Assembly (NCBI GenBank): GCA_016926235.1
Contig: JAFGOZ010000354.1
Span: 1 to 15,502, forward strand
Reading direction: 5' to 3'
Origin: Bacteroidales bacterium
GTDB taxonomy: Bacteria; Bacteroidota; Bacteroidia; Bacteroidales; UBA10428
DNA length: 15,502 bases
A program made the translations under genes and the position numbers. Positions 12,715 to 15,502 of the stretch are shown piece after piece (position 1 is the stretch's first letter; each line of letters starts with the position of its first letter). The notes under the pieces were generated by a model, which was given only the letters and a program-made list of their open reading frames with translations, was not told the origin of the DNA and ran no database searches.

Positions 12715-12746
12715 ATCCCCGGGATATTTAAACCGGGGATTTTTTA
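12715..12746 (+). terminator. Intrinsic terminator between the lipoprotein and L,D-transpeptidase genes
   Basis: Arms 12715-12722 (ATCCCCGG) and 12733-12740 (CCGGGGAT) pair around a 10-nt loop and are followed by TTTTTAA. It ends only 12 nt before the next ATG, so it must either be read through or be followed by a promoter that is not visible; it may reduce expression of the genes downstream. Confidence 0.8.
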
Positions 12747-12758
12747 ATTATACTTATA

Positions 12759-13562
12759 ATGCACGAAATTGAAGAGTTAAATAGCAGTTCTCATGGATCA
12801 TTTATTTTAAGGATATTATTCCGGATAAGGAATGTCTTTAGTGCAATTAAAAATTATTTATTAAAAGTATATTTAAAAGTAAAATCCTACAAGCGGTTTT
12901 GGAGGATATCACGAATTTGTGGAGTATATTTTACATTCATTTTCGTATTTATATTGCTTTGGTCTGTTGCTTTGCCATGGATGCAGGAATTAACGTTAAA
13001 AGGAGAAGATCAAAGGACAATTTGTCCGGAACCTATAGATAACAGTTCAATGTTAAAATATGAGACGAATCTTGAAAGAAGAATAAAAACTCTTACTGCA
13101 AAGATGAATATATATAAACCTGCAATGCCCTATATAATAATAAATTCAGAAATGAATTGCTTTTATCTTTATAAGAGGGGCAAGCTTGTTAGGGAAGGTA
13201 TTTGCTCAACAGGAAGTAATATATTGCTGGAAAGTGATGACGACCAGAAATGGATATTTAAAACCCCCAAAGGTTTACACAGGGTATTGGCAAAAAAAAC
13301 AGCCCCTGTATGGCGTAAGCCCGATTGGGCATTTGTAGAGGAAGGAGTGGATATTCCTTCTCAGAACCATCCTTCCCGGTACGAGTTTGGGGTGCTTGGC
13401 GATTATGCATTAAGTATGGGAGATGGATATATGATACACGGCACCCTTTTTCAGCGTTTTTTGGGATTGCCTGTGACCCATGGGTGTATAAGGCTCGGGG
13501 ATGAAGATCTGAAGGTTGTTTATTATACTTTACAAACGGGTTCCAAAGTATATATCTACTAA
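12759..13562 (+). CDS. Membrane-anchored L,D-transpeptidase (YkuD domain)
   Basis: The protein has 267 residues. It has a basic N-terminal cytoplasmic segment (about 1-52) and one transmembrane helix (about 55-75, VYFTFIFVFILLWSVALPWM). A linker follows, and the YkuD domain starts near residue 125 (YIIINSEMNCFYLYKRGKLV). The catalytic motif is complete: H227-G in YMIHGTLFQ, then THGCIRL with H241, nucleophile C243 and R245. Such enzymes form 3-3 cross-links in peptidoglycan or attach proteins to it, in the periplasm. The WKTP-like loop (KWIFKTPKGLHRVL) is also typical. The next gene follows 17 nt later and is probably co-transcribed. The start at 12759 is the only ATG before the membrane helix that suits the topology. 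Confidence 0.92.
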   Translation: MHEIEELNSSSHGSFILRILFRIRNVFSAIKNYLLKVYLKVKSYKRFWRISRICGVYFTFIFVFILLWSVALPWMQELTLKGEDQRTICPEPIDNSSMLKYETNLERRIKTLTAKMNIYKPAMPYIIINSEMNCFYLYKRGKLVREGICSTGSNILLESDDDQKWIFKTPKGLHRVLAKKTAPVWRKPDWAFVEEGVDIPSQNHPSRYEFGVLGDYALSMGDGYMIHGTLFQRFLGLPVTHGCIRLGDEDLKVVYYTLQTGSKVYIY

Positions 13563-13579
13563 ATTTTAACCAGGCAGTT

Positions 13580-14377
13580 ATGAAAAGATTTAAATGGAGT
13601 AAATTATACGTGGTAGTAATATTTCTAATAACTATAACTTATTTTATCTCTCTTGTTTTGGCTCCTGATGCATTAGGTGCAAAACTTAACGATGTATATG
13701 GATCAGGTGCTACCAGTAAATTAACGTTTAATAATGTTGGTTTTTTGGAAGATGATAAAATATTCGACATGTCCCTTGAAAAAGCTTTTTTGGAATCCAG
13801 GCTCTCATTGGCTAAAGCAGATTCAATCGGATTATCAATCAACTTAAAGGATAGTACAATATATCTTGTGCTTGGCGGCCTTGAAATACATAAAGCCAGA
13901 ATAGCCGGATTTAAATCAAGCAGTTTTTTTATGCAGATGAACAGGCAAACCTTTATAAATATACTTTCGGGATTAATGGAAGTTGAATCTCATAATGGAA
14001 GCATAGTAAAGGAGCCTGTATATTATTACAAAGCACCTAAAGATACTATTGAAGCATCAAAAAGATATTTTTCCCCTGATACTTCTCAGATAATACCTGC
14101 ATATGTTCAAATGAAGCTTTCATCGCACTTTACTTTACTAATAATGCAGCAAGAAACACGTTCCCTGAGGGATTTTACGGGCAGGTTATATTTCAGTTTT
14201 AAACAAAAGGCAAAAAGGACAATCCATGATTTTCACAATCTTGTTATGTTCCGGTTACCAGACTATTCTCCCCAAATAGTCATATATATTCCCCGAAAGG
14301 ATGTTGTAAATATATATAGGGCCCTGCCTGACCATGCGCAGGTAAGTATGAGATTTGTGTTATCCAATGGCCGATAG
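13580..14377 (+). CDS. Hypothetical membrane-anchored envelope protein, 265 aa
   Basis: The N-terminus is basic (MKRFKWSK), followed by a transmembrane or signal-anchor helix (about residues 9-29, LYVVVIFLITITYFISLVLAP). The remainder is extracytoplasmic. DSIGLSINLKDSTIYLVLGGLEIHKARIAGFK (about 82-113) is strand-rich. Then come QTFINILSGLMEVESHNGSIVKEPVYYYKAPKDT and two strand pairs, SSHFTLLIMQQETR and SPQIVIYIPRKDVVNIYRALP. I do not recognise the family. The 17-nt gap to the L,D-transpeptidase gene and the shared topology suggest a partner or regulator of that enzyme. A small terminator-like stem follows its stop. Confidence 0.6.
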   Translation: MKRFKWSKLYVVVIFLITITYFISLVLAPDALGAKLNDVYGSGATSKLTFNNVGFLEDDKIFDMSLEKAFLESRLSLAKADSIGLSINLKDSTIYLVLGGLEIHKARIAGFKSSSFFMQMNRQTFINILSGLMEVESHNGSIVKEPVYYYKAPKDTIEASKRYFSPDTSQIIPAYVQMKLSSHFTLLIMQQETRSLRDFTGRLYFSFKQKAKRTIHDFHNLVMFRLPDYSPQIVIYIPRKDVVNIYRALPDHAQVSMRFVLSNGR

Positions 14378-14379
14378 CT

Positions 14380-14396
14380 AAAGGCCAATGGCTTTT
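14380..14396. terminator. Short terminator-like stem between convergent genes
   Basis: AAAGGCC and GGCTTTT pair over seven positions (one G.U) around the loop AAT, with TTTT on the plus side. CCAATGGC occurs twice nearby (14364-14371 and 14385-14392). It is weak, but placed as expected between two gene ends. Confidence 0.4.
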
Positions 14397-14398
14397 CG

Positions 14399-15355
14399 TT
14401 AATATACTCCAAATGCCATTACCGGAGAACCCGGAAATGCTACTGCATAGTCATTGTGCCCAAGAATTATGCCATCGTTGATAGCACTAATGGTTTCTAC
14501 CAGTTTGCCAAAAGCATTATATACCCTGGCGATTTTATCTCCTTTTTTGACTATATCACCCGGCTTTTTAAGAAATCGTATCATACCGCTTGAGGAGCAA
14601 AGTGGTTCTGGTGAATAAGTAAGTGTTTTATTAACCAGATGTTTGGGAAGTGGGAAAGTGGCTTCGTTTCCCAGCGGATCAACCATACCCATACTTACAA
14701 GCATCTTCCAAATAGCATTTAAGCCGTATTTTATGTTTGTTTCATTAATTACAAGTGATTCTCCAAATTCCAGGGTAAGAGCCGGGATGGTGTTTTGCAG
14801 AAGGTTATACGTGAGAGTCGAAGTTAATTTATCTGTTTCAGTTATAGATACAAGGTTTGTTGTTGAGGCAAATCTTTTCAGTTTAATGTTAAGATCAGCA
14901 TTAAGGGTATTATCAATTATTACATAGGGTATAGATTTATTCCAGTCATTATGGAGGTCAAGAACAATATCCGGGTTTGAGGATGCTATCCTGGAGAATA
15001 TTTGAAATGCAATGCGTTGGGCAAGTGTGCCTTTTTGTTTGCCGGGGAATGCTCTGTTAAGGTCTTCATCACTTATACTTATGTGCCGGGATGCATTTTC
15101 AAAACCAAACGGATTCATAAGAGGGAAGGCATGCACACTGCCTGCCAGAAGTCTTTTTTTTAACAATTTAAATATTTCATGGATAATTACAGTGCCTCCT
15201 ATCTCGTCTCCATGCATACATCCTGTGAGCCATACAACCGGGCCTTCATTAATACTTCGAATTTTCATATATGGCAATCGTCGTTGAGACAGATCATACC
15301 CGGAAAGGAGTTTTATAAAGGAATAATTTACTTGTATGTTTTTCTCTTTAGCCAT
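14399..15355 (-). CDS. AstE/aspartoacylase-family zinc carboxypeptidase-like hydrolase (M14)
   Basis: The protein has 318 residues. The zinc site is complete: H48 and E51 in GCMHGDEIGG, and H135 in VLDLHND. NPFGFENASRH (81-91) and DEDLNRAFPG (96-105) are the substrate-binding Asn and Arg motifs of the succinylglutamate desuccinylase / aspartoacylase family. The catalytic Glu is E196 in TLEFGES. Residues about 255-318 form a C-terminal beta domain (SSGMIRFLKKPGDIVKKGDKIARVYNAFGKLVETI), of the lipoyl-like type common in this family. The enzyme is cytoplasmic and hydrolyses an amide or peptide bond; the acyl-amino-acid substrate cannot be named. No arginine-succinyltransferase genes are nearby, so AstE itself is unlikely. 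Some relatives sit beside RimK-type ligases; none is visible here. Confidence 0.88.
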   Translation of the reverse strand: MAKEKNIQVNYSFIKLLSGYDLSQRRLPYMKIRSINEGPVVWLTGCMHGDEIGGTVIIHEIFKLLKKRLLAGSVHAFPLMNPFGFENASRHISISDEDLNRAFPGKQKGTLAQRIAFQIFSRIASSNPDIVLDLHNDWNKSIPYVIIDNTLNADLNIKLKRFASTTNLVSITETDKLTSTLTYNLLQNTIPALTLEFGESLVINETNIKYGLNAIWKMLVSMGMVDPLGNEATFPLPKHLVNKTLTYSPEPLCSSSGMIRFLKKPGDIVKKGDKIARVYNAFGKLVETISAINDGIILGHNDYAVAFPGSPVMAFGVY

Positions 15356-15391
15356 AGGAAGTAATCATTATCAGAAAGTTACAAAAAGGGG

Positions 15392-15502
15392 ATGGCTATA
15401 AAGGTAATGAATTTTACGCAAAGTCCTCGTGATTTGTTGAATCAAACATCAACGGAGATAACTAGTGTCCCTGCTTTACGACGCAGGTTATATATTTGCC
15501 CT
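15392..15502 (+). CDS. 5' part of an unrecognised gene, cut by the window edge
   Basis: From ATG 15392 (or 15407) a frame stays open for 37 codons to the window edge, beginning MAIKVMNFTQSPRDLLNQTS. AAAGGGG just before the ATG is Shine-Dalgarno-like but too close to be ideal, which slightly favours the second ATG. It diverges from the AstE-like gene with 36 bp between the starts. The family cannot be told from this fragment. Confidence 0.45.
   Translation, partial: MAIKVMNFTQSPRDLLNQTSTEITSVPALRRRLYICP

Noticed and set aside
14399..15355. Naming the hydrolase AstE of arginine catabolism
   Set aside because: Family motifs are present, but no other ast genes are near and the C-terminal domain is shared by many non-AstE relatives.

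Overview
The window looks like a chromosomal segment of a low-GC member of the Bacteroidota, probably a Bacteroidales-type organism. The signs are the protein families (CarH-like MerR regulator next to an ECF sigma factor, PorT-like outer-membrane barrel, PepSY-like and DUF4398-like proteins, S23 four-helix-bundle protein), the near absence of Shine-Dalgarno sequences, and several promoters of the Bacteroidota type (TTTG, about 19 nt, TAnnTTTG). The genus cannot be fixed from sequence alone.

Left flank (1-2281): a very AT-rich, accessory-looking stretch. It holds a possible 56-residue membrane protein, two unrecognised genes that converge on a long perfect hairpin, the first 12 codons of a serine recombinase, and a cluster of REP-like palindromes. 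It stops at the terminator and 3' end of tRNA-Leu, which suggests the decayed end of a tRNA-associated island. No intact integrase is visible.

tRNA operon (3084 down to 2245, minus strand): a good Bacteroidota promoter is followed by a tRNA-Gly-like relic invaded by two palindromes, an intact tRNA-Gly(GCC), an S23/IVS-type four-helix-bundle gene framed by 28-nt inverted repeats and an 8-bp direct repeat, tRNA-Leu(TAA), and a terminator. The simplest reading is that an IVS-like element inserted between two closely spaced tRNA genes. This is the most unusual part of the window.

Central region (3209-9189): a plus-strand run encodes a bestrophin-like membrane protein, a secreted CAP-domain protein and two small unknown proteins, and ends at a bidirectional terminator. 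Facing it on the minus strand are an M16 peptidase and an O-methyltransferase (tight pair), a B12-binding MerR regulator with the CarH Wx9EH signature, and an ECF sigma factor. CarH-like regulators with ECF sigma factors commonly govern carotenoid genes, but no crt gene is in the window. A tRNA-Phe is divergent from the M16 gene.

Right region (9445-15502): an outer-membrane barrel and a Spy/DUF4890-like periplasmic protein on the plus strand; an ECF sigma factor with a leaderless PepSY-like partner on the minus strand; then an envelope group on the plus strand (DUF4398-like lipoprotein, L,D-transpeptidase, unknown anchored protein); an AstE/aspartoacylase-family metal hydrolase on the minus strand; and the start of a divergent gene cut by the window edge.
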